Shown: piece after piece, positions 1 to 6,052 of the stretch
Layout: each line of letters opens with the position of its first letter
Numbering within the stretch: position 1 is the first letter of the stretch
Assembly (NCBI GenBank): GCA_019347795.1
Contig: JAHWKS010000342.1
Coordinates: forward strand, 1 to 6,550
Source: Planctomycetota bacterium
GTDB lineage: Bacteria > Planctomycetota > Planctomycetia > Pirellulales > Pirellulaceae
Reading direction: 5' to 3'
Length of the DNA: 6,550 nucleotides
The notes under the pieces: model-generated
The model's database searches: none
Seen by the model: only the letters and a program-made list of their open reading frames with translations
Told to the model about the DNA's origin: nothing
Program-made: the position numbers and the translations under genes

Positions 1-1080
1 GATATCGTGAAAGGCGACGGCGTAGGTCGCCGAATTGTCCGCCCCACCGCCGGCATAGGCGCTCATCTGGTTGGTGAACCCCGGCGTCGTCGTATCCGTG
101 GTGTTGGAGTAACCACAGCCGGTCCAGGTTCCGAAGTCCAGCGAGTACGTATTGTTCAGACGCAGCCCCTCGCTGTCGAAGCCGCCCACGACCGTGTCGC
201 CGAACGCGCCGGTTTGCTCCACGCCGTCGGGATCGGGACCGAACCAGGCGCTTTCGCTTGCCAGCCCGGCGCCCACGTCTTCAAAGCCGGCGAGGGATTC
301 CGCGTACTCCGCGGCGTGAACCACGCCGACGGCGTCGAGGTCGAAGCCGCCGCTTCCCGTTGTGGGATGCACGTCGTAAATGGGATCGCCGCCGCTGTCG
401 AGCGTCGAACCATCCCCCTTGATATCGACGATCTTCACGTGCGTGACCCGATTGACGTTCAACAGAGGACTCGCCCCGGCCAATTCCTCCAGGTCGAACG
501 GGACGCCAAAGCCTTGCCGGTACTTGCCGCCGTAGCCGGTGATGTTCGTCGGATCCACCGCGCCGAAAGCGCCCACGGGGTCTTCCGTCAGGGAGTCGTT
601 CGCAATGCGAAAGAAGGTCACTCCATCCGACGACGCCTCGACGAAGGCCAGTTCCAGGAATGTATCGCTGAAGCTGTTTTCAAAGACGGCGAAGTCGGCG
701 CCGGGGCCGTTGCGGATCGGGCGGTCAAAGGTCAAGGTGATCTCGCCGCTGTCCCCCAGGGCCACGATGTCGAAGCCCGACGCGACCGCCTGACCGAGCG
801 CCTTCTCCGGCGTCTTCCACGTCGCATCGACGTTGGCGCCGGGAGCGTAGTCTTTCCATCCGGTCGACCAGGCCACGAATGCCGGATCGTCCAGAAACAT
901 GGCGGTCGAGCCGGGCTCGCCCGCCGCGGGGGCGTAGGGACCGGTCAACATGCGGCGCCCTTCCAGGGACTCCGCCCGCAATCGCCGGTTGCGGATCGGG
1001 CGGACTCGGCGCTGCTTGAGCCGCGCCGACAAGCGTGAACGAATTACGGACGCGTAAGCGGACCGGATCGAATTCAACAT
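1..1080 (-). CDS. Predicted surface protein with DUF4465-like domain, partial (C-terminus outside window)
   Basis: The reading frame is open for 360 codons from ATG at 1080 to the window edge, so the C-terminus is missing. GAGG lies six bases before the ATG, and the gene follows the DUF1559 gene by 48 bases, so they are probably cotranscribed under the B12 riboswitch. Residues 1-36 are very basic and lead into ESLEGRRML (37-45), the N-terminal motif seen in many planctomycetal exported proteins; there is no classical hydrophobic signal peptide. Residues about 60-255 form one domain (DYAPG, KALGQ, VFENSFSD, ELAFVEASSDG, YRQGFG, GGFDLDAVG), probably a beta-rich surface module. Residues about 265 onward (GFEDVGAG, W-T-G-C-G-Y-S-N-T-T-D, SAYAGGG) match the DUF4465 family as I know it. 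No enzyme motif is seen. A corrinoid-binding or capture role is inferred only from the riboswitch context. The family call is fairly sure; the function is not. Confidence 0.85.
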   Translation of the reverse strand, partial: MLNSIRSAYASVIRSRLSARLKQRRVRPIRNRRLRAESLEGRRMLTGPYAPAAGEPGSTAMFLDDPAFVAWSTGWKDYAPGANVDATWKTPEKALGQAVASGFDIVALGDSGEITLTFDRPIRNGPGADFAVFENSFSDTFLELAFVEASSDGVTFFRIANDSLTEDPVGAFGAVDPTNITGYGGKYRQGFGVPFDLEELAGASPLLNVNRVTHVKIVDIKGDGSTLDSGGDPIYDVHPTTGSGGFDLDAVGVVHAAEYAESLAGFEDVGAGLASESAWFGPDPDGVEQTGAFGDTVVGGFDSEGLRLNNTYSLDFGTWTGCGYSNTTDTTTPGFTNQMSAYAGGGADNSATYAVAFHDI

Positions 1081-1128
1081 GACGTTCCTCACGTGGCGAA
1101 CACCGGAAACCCACGGCGGCAAGGCGGC

Positions 1129-1938
1129 TCAGAATGAAGTGACAACCTCTTGCCCCGCACGCGTGCAAATGGCGGCGAGTATCTCCAGCGGCATCGTCTC
1201 CGAAAGAAACCGGGCCGAGCCGTCGCAGAACAAACCGTTGGCGCCTCCCGGATGACGGCTGCGTATATCGTTCTCGAACTTGGGCGCCTGATTGATGGCG
1301 AACGACTGATCGAAGATGTTGCGGCCGTTGATCCACTGCCCGTCGGGGAAGTTGGCGTCCTCCGAGACGATCAGCGTGGTGGAGGCGCCGTCCAGCACAT
1401 CCGCAAACCCCAGCGCCTCGTCGTAGAGCATGATTCCCTTGGGCGGGTTGTTGGGGCTGGTGATCCGCTCGCCGTAGATGCCGCCGTAGTCGCAGCCGCC
1501 GCGCCCCTGATGCAACGGGGAATCCCGCGGCGTGCTGGGGCAGAGGTAGCCCGAGATCACTATCGCCGCCGCGTCGGCGTTTGCGGGATCGTCGAACGCC
1601 TTGTTGAAATCGATTTGCTCGGAGAGGGACTCCTGCTCCAGCATGGGCAGGAGGAACGCCGACCAGGCGAACTGCCGTCCCTGCGGCCAGATGGGGCGGG
1701 GCTCGATCCCGCCCGGCGGAAAGCGTCGATGGACGTCATGGTAGGCGTGCAGCGCCACTCCGATCTGATGGAGATTGTTCAGGCACTGCGCGCGGCGGGC
1801 CGCCTCGCGGGCCGCCTGCACCGCAGGAAGCAAGACTGCCGCCAGCAGGCCGATAATCGCGATCACCACGAGTAATTCGACGAGCGTCAAACCGCGCGCA
1901 ACCCGCGCAAGGCCTGGCACGAGAAGTGGCCAAGTCAT
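1129..1938 (-). CDS. DUF1559 family prepilin-like protein (H-X9-DG motif)
   Basis: A 269-residue protein of the DUF1559 type, a family greatly expanded in planctomycetes and thought to form pseudopilin-like envelope structures; the exact role is unknown. It has a short basic leader ending in G16, then LTLVELLVVIAII with Glu at mature position +5, the usual type IV prepilin peptidase signal. A hydrophobic helix (17-39) follows, then the family stretch AREAARRAQCLNNLHQIG (43-60). FPPGG is at 73-77, YLCPS at 131-135, and H229-x9-D239-G240 near the C-terminus. I chose ATG at 1938 because GAGG sits seven bases upstream and the leader is then normal for a prepilin. An upstream TTG (2004) would add 22 residues and put coding sequence across a terminator-like hairpin. 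It is the first gene after the cobalamin riboswitch, so B12 repression is likely. It is somewhat short for the family. Confidence 0.93.
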   Translation of the reverse strand: MTWPLLVPGLARVARGLTLVELLVVIAIIGLLAAVLLPAVQAAREAARRAQCLNNLHQIGVALHAYHDVHRRFPPGGIEPRPIWPQGRQFAWSAFLLPMLEQESLSEQIDFNKAFDDPANADAAAIVISGYLCPSTPRDSPLHQGRGGCDYGGIYGERITSPNNPPKGIMLYDEALGFADVLDGASTTLIVSEDANFPDGQWINGRNIFDQSFAINQAPKFENDIRSRHPGGANGLFCDGSARFLSETMPLEILAAICTRAGQEVVTSF

Positions 1939-1969
1939 TACCAGACCTCGGAGAGCAAACCGCGAGCAG

Positions 1970-2018
1970 AAAAACGTGCGGAAGGAATCGGAGACCCGAG
2001 CCAAGCGCGCCGCGCACG
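1970..2018 (-). terminator. Possible attenuator: hairpin followed by T5, between B12 aptamer and start codon
   Basis: On the minus strand CGTGCG (2018-2013) can pair with CGCACG (1980-1975), directly followed by TTTTT (1974-1970). A smaller TCGG-GTCT-CCGA hairpin lies inside the loop. The 3' arm has a second possible partner, GTGCGG (2060-2055), which begins three bases after the aptamer closing stem, so mutually exclusive structures are possible. This is the place and shape expected of a riboswitch expression platform acting by termination. The stem is only six perfect pairs with a large loop, so control of translation rather than termination remains possible. Confidence 0.4.
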
Positions 2019-2062
2019 GGGCGGGCCGTGAGGATGACCGTCGCTCGCGATCAGCCGCACTC

Positions 2063-2265
2063 CCTTTGCTGGTAGGTCTTCTGGCTCTCGAGAAGCATTC
2101 GCCCTGCCTTCTCGTCGTCCGGCGAGGATTCGCCGTGCGACAATGGCCGAAACAGAATGGGCGAACTTAACGTGCTCGATTACAGCGGCGAGGACCGCTC
2201 CGGAGTTGCACCGGATTCCCTGTTCATCGGGGCTTGGAAATGAAGCCGCCGATCACCAGCAAAGG
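2063..2265 (-). promoter_or_regulatory. Cobalamin (B12) riboswitch aptamer
   Basis: Read on the minus strand, this 203-nt stretch carries the conserved cobalamin riboswitch core. GGGAA is at 2220-2216, then GGTGCAACTCC at 2212-2202, an AGCGG/CCGCT stem with loop TCCTCG (2199-2184), and CGCCGCTGTAA (2190-2180), the B12-box-like element. Next come a CGGCGA/TCGCCG hairpin (2135-2120), GAGAAGGC, and finally GAGCCAGAAGACCTACCAGC (2087-2068). The ends close with a perfect 11-bp P1 stem: CCTTTGCTGGT (2265-2255) with ACCAGCAAAGG (2073-2063). The peripheral elements between the two core halves look like the larger adenosylcobalamin-type class, but the ligand form is inference. Such elements normally switch genes off when B12 is plentiful. 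The next genes on this strand are the DUF1559 and DUF4465-type genes. Confidence 0.96.
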
Positions 2266-2268
2266 AGG

Positions 2269-2297
2269 AGTCTACCGGGCTAGCACTCCCGGGTCAA
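2269..2297 (-). promoter_or_regulatory. Sigma70-like promoter for the riboswitch operon
   Basis: TTGACC (2297-2292) and TAGACT (2274-2269) are separated by 17 bases. They match the bacterial housekeeping consensus at five of six and four of six positions. Transcription would start near 2264-2260, at the outer edge of the riboswitch P1 stem, so the RNA would begin almost exactly with the aptamer. That agreement between two independent signals raises confidence. The promoter lies about 70 bases past the end of surE. Read-through from surE cannot be excluded, as I see no strong terminator in between. Confidence 0.65.
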
Positions 2298-2366
2298 CCA
2301 CCTCGTCGAGTCCTGCTCGCCGGGTTACCCCTGATGCGGGAACGTCAACTTTCTTTCTCCCATTCA

Positions 2367-3089
2367 TCAATGCCATGTCGGACGGGCGACGCCGGCGGGA
2401 TGAATCTCGGTGACGGCGGTGCGGCCGCGGAAGCAGACATCCACATCGCTGCCGTCCTTGCGGGGGCGGTTGTGGTAGTCGCTGCGAAAGAGATAACCGT
2501 CGTCCTGCACGTCGTAGGCGACCGGCAGCGGATTGAGGTCCAGCTCCGCAAACACGATGCTCTGCGAACTCGCCTCGCCGTTCTCGTGCGCGACGTCCCA
2601 ATGCGGGAAGTTCACATTCCAGAAGGCGCCGGGCGAAAGCGAGTGCTCCAGCAGTTGGGAAAATACATGGCGCGCGGCGTCGCCCGCGCGGCGCCAATCG
2701 ATGCCGTCTCCGCGGCGATATTGCGAGAGGGCCATCGCCGGCCTGCCGAACAGCGCCGCCTCGCGAGCCGCGGCCACGGTGCCGGAGAGATAGACGTCGA
2801 CGCCGAGATTGCCGCCGTCGTTCACTCCCGACAGGACCCAATCGGCGTCTTCGGCAAAGTGCAGCAAGCCCAGCCGCACGCAGTCGGCGGGCGAGCCGGA
2901 CACCGCGAAGCGGCCCGCGCCCCGCTTCTCGACGCGAATCAAGTCCTGCGTGGTGGCCTGGTGGCTGCACCCGGAGAACGGCCGGTCGGGCGCGACGATG
3001 GTGATCTCCCCCAGCGCCGCCATCGCCTCGGCCAGGGCATTCATGCCGGGAGCATCGATGCCGTCGTCATTGGTCAAAAGAAAGTTCAT
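2367..3089 (-). CDS. surE: 5'/3'-nucleotidase SurE
   Basis: A 240-residue SurE, a cytoplasmic metal-dependent phosphatase that removes phosphate from nucleoside 5'- and 3'-monophosphates; family members are about 250 residues. The N-terminus is the hallmark LLTNDDG, with the metal-ligand pair D8-D9. APDRPFSG follows with S39, then VSGSPADCVRLGL (63-75), SGVNDGGNLGVDVYLSGTV with N90 (87-105), and REAALFGRPAMALS. The C-terminal part keeps DVDVCFRGRTAVTEI. All expected active-site segments are present, so it should be functional. I place the start at ATG 3089, which puts the motif at residue 4 as usual; extending to 3152 would add 21 unrelated residues. No clear Shine-Dalgarno precedes it. The gene lies 59 bases after the aminotransferase gene on the same strand and is likely the last gene of that group. 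Confidence 0.95.
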   Translation of the reverse strand: MNFLLTNDDGIDAPGMNALAEAMAALGEITIVAPDRPFSGCSHQATTQDLIRVEKRGAGRFAVSGSPADCVRLGLLHFAEDADWVLSGVNDGGNLGVDVYLSGTVAAAREAALFGRPAMALSQYRRGDGIDWRRAGDAARHVFSQLLEHSLSPGAFWNVNFPHWDVAHENGEASSQSIVFAELDLNPLPVAYDVQDDGYLFRSDYHNRPRKDGSDVDVCFRGRTAVTEIHPAGVARPTWH

Positions 3090-3148
3090 CAGGCGTCGTT
3101 TAATCGCGTGCCCAACGGGACGCGTGCAGTTGTGTTCATTCAGTCGCC

Positions 3149-4273
3149 TCACGCGCGACCCGTTTGGTCGCGGTGAACCGAGGCAAGGGCGGCGACCACG
3201 ACTTCCAGATCCTCTCGCGGACGCAAAAGAATCGGATGGTGCAGCAGCACCGTGGCCTTGGCGGCGCGGGCGCTATGCTCCAGCTTACCAGCCTTGCGGC
3301 AGCGGGAGGCGGGTCGGCGAGTGAAGCCGTGGAAGCCGACGTCCAGTGGAGCGCCCTCGGCGCGCATTGCCGTAACGAAGGCCTCTCGCGAGAGACCGCC
3401 GAGCCGCTCGCTCTCGAACAGCCACGGCAGCTTGTAAAACACCGGCTCGCCCGCATCCGGCGGATTCTCCAGCGGGCATAGAAACGGGAACGGCCGGCAT
3501 TGCTCGATCAGCCACTGAGCATTGTCGCGACGCTTGCGGTTTCGCGCCGCCAGCTTCTCGATCTGCGGCGGCAGCACCGCGGCCTGCAGTTCGCTCAACG
3601 GAAAGGCATGGTTCCCTCGTTCGCAGTAAACCTTGATCCGCTGCAGCACCTCGGCCCGCTGGATGAGGAGCGCTCCGCCGCGGCCCGCGGTCAGGAGCTT
3701 GCTCCCGCCGAAGCTGAGTACGCCCACGTCGCCCCAGGTCCCCGCGGGCCGGCCGGCGACGACGGCGCCGGGGGACTGGCAGGCGTCGTCGATGATGGAG
3801 ACTCCGCGCGATACCGCAAGCGAGTGGATGGCCGGCATCGGCGCGATCCCGCCGTGCAGGTGGGAGACAATGACCGCGCGGGTTCGGTCGCTCAGGCCCC
3901 CTTCGATGGTTTCGGCCGTGAGACACCAGTTGTGCGGGTTGATATCGACCAACACCGGTGTGGCGCCGACGGACTCGATTGCGCGGAAGTTGCCGCTGAA
4001 GTCGTAGCCGGCGAGGATTACTTCATCGCCGGCGCCGATTTTCAAACCTCGCAGCGCCAGCTCGACCGCCACGGTTCCCGACGAGCAAAGAAACGCGTGC
4101 TCCCCGCCGTGCATCTCCGCCAGCCGTGCCGTCAGTGCGGTCGTGAAGGCGCCGTGATACCGCCCCCAATCGCCGCTGGCGTAGGCGGCTTCGAGGGCCG
4201 CATGGATCTCCTCATCCGCGGGCGGCCAGCCGAAACCGGGGTCATTAGGCGTGTGTTGATCTGCCTCCGCCAT
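3149..4273 (-). CDS. DegT/DnrJ/EryC1/StrS family PLP-dependent aminotransferase
   Basis: A 374-residue fold-type I aminotransferase of the DegT/DnrJ/EryC1/StrS family. These enzymes usually transfer an amino group to a keto sugar, cyclitol or related substrate for cell-surface glycans or secondary metabolites. The phosphate-binding turn CSSGT is at 63-67, the cofactor Asp in IIDDACQ at D163, and the Schiff-base lysine is K192 in FGGSKLLTAGRGGALL. NHAFPLSELQAAVLPPQIEKL (221-241) matches the conserved substrate-side segment of the family. The GSKLLTAG form of the lysine motif resembles AHBA synthase and scyllo-inosose aminotransferase relatives, but the substrate cannot be assigned. ATG 4273 is chosen because it starts 11 bases after the stop of the small upstream gene, suggesting translational coupling; no strong Shine-Dalgarno is seen. 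The ATG at 4357 would overlap that gene and add 28 residues not typical of the family. Confidence 0.92.
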   Translation of the reverse strand: MAEADQHTPNDPGFGWPPADEEIHAALEAAYASGDWGRYHGAFTTALTARLAEMHGGEHAFLCSSGTVAVELALRGLKIGAGDEVILAGYDFSGNFRAIESVGATPVLVDINPHNWCLTAETIEGGLSDRTRAVIVSHLHGGIAPMPAIHSLAVSRGVSIIDDACQSPGAVVAGRPAGTWGDVGVLSFGGSKLLTAGRGGALLIQRAEVLQRIKVYCERGNHAFPLSELQAAVLPPQIEKLAARNRKRRDNAQWLIEQCRPFPFLCPLENPPDAGEPVFYKLPWLFESERLGGLSREAFVTAMRAEGAPLDVGFHGFTRRPASRCRKAGKLEHSARAAKATVLLHHPILLRPREDLEVVVAALASVHRDQTGRA

Positions 4274-4284
4274 TTCCCAGGTCT

Positions 4285-4575
4285 TCACTCGGCTTCGGCC
4301 TGATAGGCGCCCAGAAAACTGACCGATGACTCTTCGATGCTGGTGTGTGTGAGCCACACATAGATTGTCTTGCCGTCAGAACTGGCGGTAATCACTTTCG
4401 AGTAGTTGCCGGATGCGGGGACCGCGGTGACGCCCTCGGCGCGGACTTCGCCGACGAGCGACGGCGCCGGCAGTCGGCCGGTAACGTCGCCCGACTGTTG
4501 AAGAGCGAAGCCGACGTAGAAGAGGCCCAATACGAGGAGGGCGGCAATGGTTCGCCAAAATTGTGAGTTTGTCAT
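4285..4575 (-). CDS. Small membrane-anchored hypothetical protein
   Basis: A 96-residue protein that I do not recognise. One hydrophobic segment (about residues 8-25, AALLVLGLFYVGFALQ) after a short polar start suggests a signal anchor or an uncleaved signal peptide. The remaining roughly 70 residues would then lie outside the cytoplasmic membrane. The tail contains SSDGKTIYVWLTHTSIEESSV, with alternating residues typical of beta strands. The start is well supported: GGAG lies eight bases before ATG 4575. The stop is 11 bases before the aminotransferase start, so the two are probably one transcript and translationally linked. The opposite-strand frames here are open too, but they lack such a ribosome site. 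I am fairly sure that it is a gene; its function is unknown. Confidence 0.75.
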   Translation of the reverse strand: MTNSQFWRTIAALLVLGLFYVGFALQQSGDVTGRLPAPSLVGEVRAEGVTAVPASGNYSKVITASSDGKTIYVWLTHTSIEESSVSFLGAYQAEAE

Positions 4576-4647
4576 GGGTGGTTCTCCGTGAGTCAGGGAA
4601 GTCGCGGCGCCTCCGCCGCGGCGGGATCATTCAGCGTGCCCGCATAA

Positions 4648-4707
4648 TGGCGGTTCGCCGCCAAAGAAGACAAACCCGGTGTAACTGAAGGCGATGATCG
4701 CCGGGTT
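4648..4707 (-). terminator. Possible terminator hairpins after the 5801-4731 gene
   Basis: Two hairpins occur on the minus strand shortly after the stop at 4731. The first pairs AACCCGG (4707-4701) with CCGGGTT (4679-4673), with a small GGCGA-TCA-TCGCC hairpin possible inside, and is followed by the T-rich TTTGTCTTCTTT. The second is TGGCGG-CGAA-CCGCCA (4663-4648), six perfect pairs, followed by TTATG. Neither has a pure T-run, so this is a weak terminator call, but the position between two transcription units fits. Confidence 0.4.
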
Positions 4708-4730
4708 CAGACGCCGATGCCAGGCAAGGT

Positions 4731-5801
4731 TCATTCCATCCTCGACGGCAACTTCGTCAACTTCCAGCCCGTTGGTGAAACCTCCAGGCCGGTGTGGCCG
4801 GCGTACTGGTCGTAGACTTCGTGCATCTGGTCGATCGAGTCGAAGAAGCCGACGATGAACGCGGCGCTGAAGTGCTCGCCCGCCTCTACCGGGCGGCCGC
4901 CGAATTCTTCAATCATGCAGACGTAGCCGCGCTGGTGGCACCACGCCTCGTGCACCACCGAGGGGTCGAGCGTCATCCCCGCCAGCCACGGCCCTTCACG
5001 GCCGGTGTCGGGATCGCGAAGACGATAGGCCCGAATGAACCGCTCGGGCGGCGAGGCGGCCTTATCGCGGCGATAGTTGAACTTCGCATCCGGAGGGAAG
5101 TCCGCGAGGAACGCCGTGGACGGGATCACGCCGTCCTCCCCCTCGCCGGGCGTGTTGGTCTTGTCCAGGTAGCTCAGGTAGATGTGGCTGAACGTGTCCC
5201 CCCGGTTGTGCTTGATGTGGCCGGGCATGTCGATCCGCAGAAACATGGCGTCGCTGGAGTTCACGGCGTCGATGCGGTCGCTGGAGACGAAGTATCGCTT
5301 CCCTTCCGGGAACACCAGCGTCTGCGTCCACTTGGAGCCGGTCTTGTGCCCCGGCGCGGCGATCTGGTAGCGGTAGTCCATCTGCACCGCCAGAAAATCC
5401 TTCCCGCGGATCACGCGCGGCGCCACTTCGCCCGCCTTCGTGCAGATCTGCGGTCCCTCGATGCTCCGCTTGGGCGTATCGCCGTGATAGGAGTTGTGGA
5501 ACTGGTAGACCATGTGGTCGGGAAGCGTGTCCCGATACGCCTCATCGCTCCCCGGCTCCATGATCCAATCGACGATGTCCAGCCCGAACCCCGTATCGCG
5601 AAAGCCGGTGGTCTTATCCAGGAACGATCCCCCCGCCACGCCGCTCACGTAGCCCTTCTTCCGAATCACCGCCTCCAGGAGCGGAGACTCCAGCCGAATC
5701 TCCCGCTCATCCTCGGCGACCTGAAACGGCTCGGCCGCCGGCAGCGAGCCGCCACAGACGACAAGTGCGGAGGCGATCAGGGCGAAGGCGTTCTTTCGCA
5801 T
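4731..5801 (-). CDS. Secreted protein of unknown function
   Basis: A 356-residue protein. Residues 1-22 form a Sec signal peptide (MRKN, then a hydrophobic core, ending near LPAA), so the product should be exported. C16 is preceded by LVV, which is not a lipobox, so it is probably not a lipoprotein. The mature part has no membrane helix. It is rich in aromatic and charged residues, with stretches such as GYVSGVAGGSFLDKTTGFRD, GLDIVDWIMEPGSDE, KRYFVSSDRIDAVNSSDA and MPGHIKHNRGDTFSHIYLSY. It reads like a conserved planctomycetal protein family with a mostly beta fold, possibly related to carbohydrate-active beta-sandwich proteins, but I see no catalytic motif I can name. The start has GGGAG seven bases before the ATG and a promoter-like site about 35 bases further up. 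It appears to be a single-gene unit, divergent from the gene at 6113. Confidence 0.85.
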   Translation of the reverse strand: MRKNAFALIASALVVCGGSLPAAEPFQVAEDEREIRLESPLLEAVIRKKGYVSGVAGGSFLDKTTGFRDTGFGLDIVDWIMEPGSDEAYRDTLPDHMVYQFHNSYHGDTPKRSIEGPQICTKAGEVAPRVIRGKDFLAVQMDYRYQIAAPGHKTGSKWTQTLVFPEGKRYFVSSDRIDAVNSSDAMFLRIDMPGHIKHNRGDTFSHIYLSYLDKTNTPGEGEDGVIPSTAFLADFPPDAKFNYRRDKAASPPERFIRAYRLRDPDTGREGPWLAGMTLDPSVVHEAWCHQRGYVCMIEEFGGRPVEAGEHFSAAFIVGFFDSIDQMHEVYDQYAGHTGLEVSPTGWKLTKLPSRME

Positions 5802-5836
5802 AGCGCGGCTCCCAATGGATGGACGGCAACGGTGCG

Positions 5837-5865
5837 ATTGTAGGCTGCGGCCTCGCGGTTAGCAA
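5837..5865 (-). promoter_or_regulatory. Sigma70-like promoter for the 5801-4731 gene
   Basis: TTGCTA (5865-5860) and TACAAT (5842-5837) are spaced by 17 bases on the minus strand, matching the consensus at four of six and five of six positions. Transcription would start near 5830, giving a leader of about 29 bases that includes the GGGAG ribosome site before ATG 5801. Confidence 0.6.
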
Positions 5866-5908
5866 CGACTCCGCTACAGCGTCTACAGCGGTTCCTCGCC
5901 GGAAACAG

Positions 5909-5938
5909 TTGACGGGGGCGAGCGTAACCCATTATCAT
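5909..5938 (+). promoter_or_regulatory. Sigma70-like promoter for the 6113 gene
   Basis: TTGACG (5909-5914) and TATCAT (5933-5938) are spaced by 18 bases, each matching five of six consensus positions. The predicted start near 5945 leaves an untranslated leader of about 168 bases before the GTG at 6113, unusually long for an unregulated gene. Confidence 0.6.
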
Positions 5939-6027
5939 GTAGCGGCTTGAAAGGACCGCCGTGGGGGAGAGTCTCCTCGGATGGCGATCCACCACTGTCC
6001 AGCCCTCCTTTCCATTTGGCTCGACGT

Positions 6028-6052
6028 TCGCCGCGAGCAGAGCTTGCGGCGA
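6028..6052 (+). other. Strong stem-loop in the leader of the 6113 gene
   Basis: TCGCCGCGAGC (6028-6038) pairs with GCTTGCGGCGA (6042-6052) over 11 positions, with one G-U pair and a three-base AGA loop. No T-run follows, so it is not a standard terminator. It lies 61 bases before the start codon and could be a stabilising or regulatory leader element. I recognise no known riboswitch class around it. Confidence 0.5.

Noticed and set aside
7..1038. Long plus-strand open frame of 343 codons
   Set aside because: It lies opposite the DUF4465-type gene. The protein is rich in Arg, Gly and Val with no recognisable domain, a pattern typical of antisense frames in GC-rich DNA, while the minus frame has clear family motifs.
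725..1336. Minus-strand 203-codon open frame across the DUF1559/DUF4465 junction
   Set aside because: It overlaps both real genes in another frame, is Arg-rich and has no motif.
1150..1875. Plus-strand 241-codon open frame
   Set aside because: It is antisense to the DUF1559 gene, with no ribosome site or family features.
1129..2004. Longer DUF1559 protein starting at TTG 2004
   Set aside because: The extra 22 residues precede a normal short prepilin leader and would span the T5-ending hairpin; ATG 1938 has a well-spaced GAGG.
2334..3176. Plus-strand 280-codon open frame
   Set aside because: It is antisense to surE, whose minus frame contains every SurE motif.
3285..4303. Plus- and minus-strand open frames overlapping the aminotransferase (3500-4303 plus, 3285-3926 minus)
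   Set aside because: These are compositional shadows; the aminotransferase frame has the PLP lysine, Asp and SSGT motifs.
4603..4620. Seven-pair GC hairpin (CGCGGCG-CCTC-CGCCGCG) upstream of the 96-residue gene
   Set aside because: It has no T-run and GC-rich hairpins arise easily at this base composition; no specific role could be supported.
4794..5843. Plus-strand 349-codon open frame
   Set aside because: It is antisense to the secreted protein gene and also covers that gene's start and leader; no domain is recognised.
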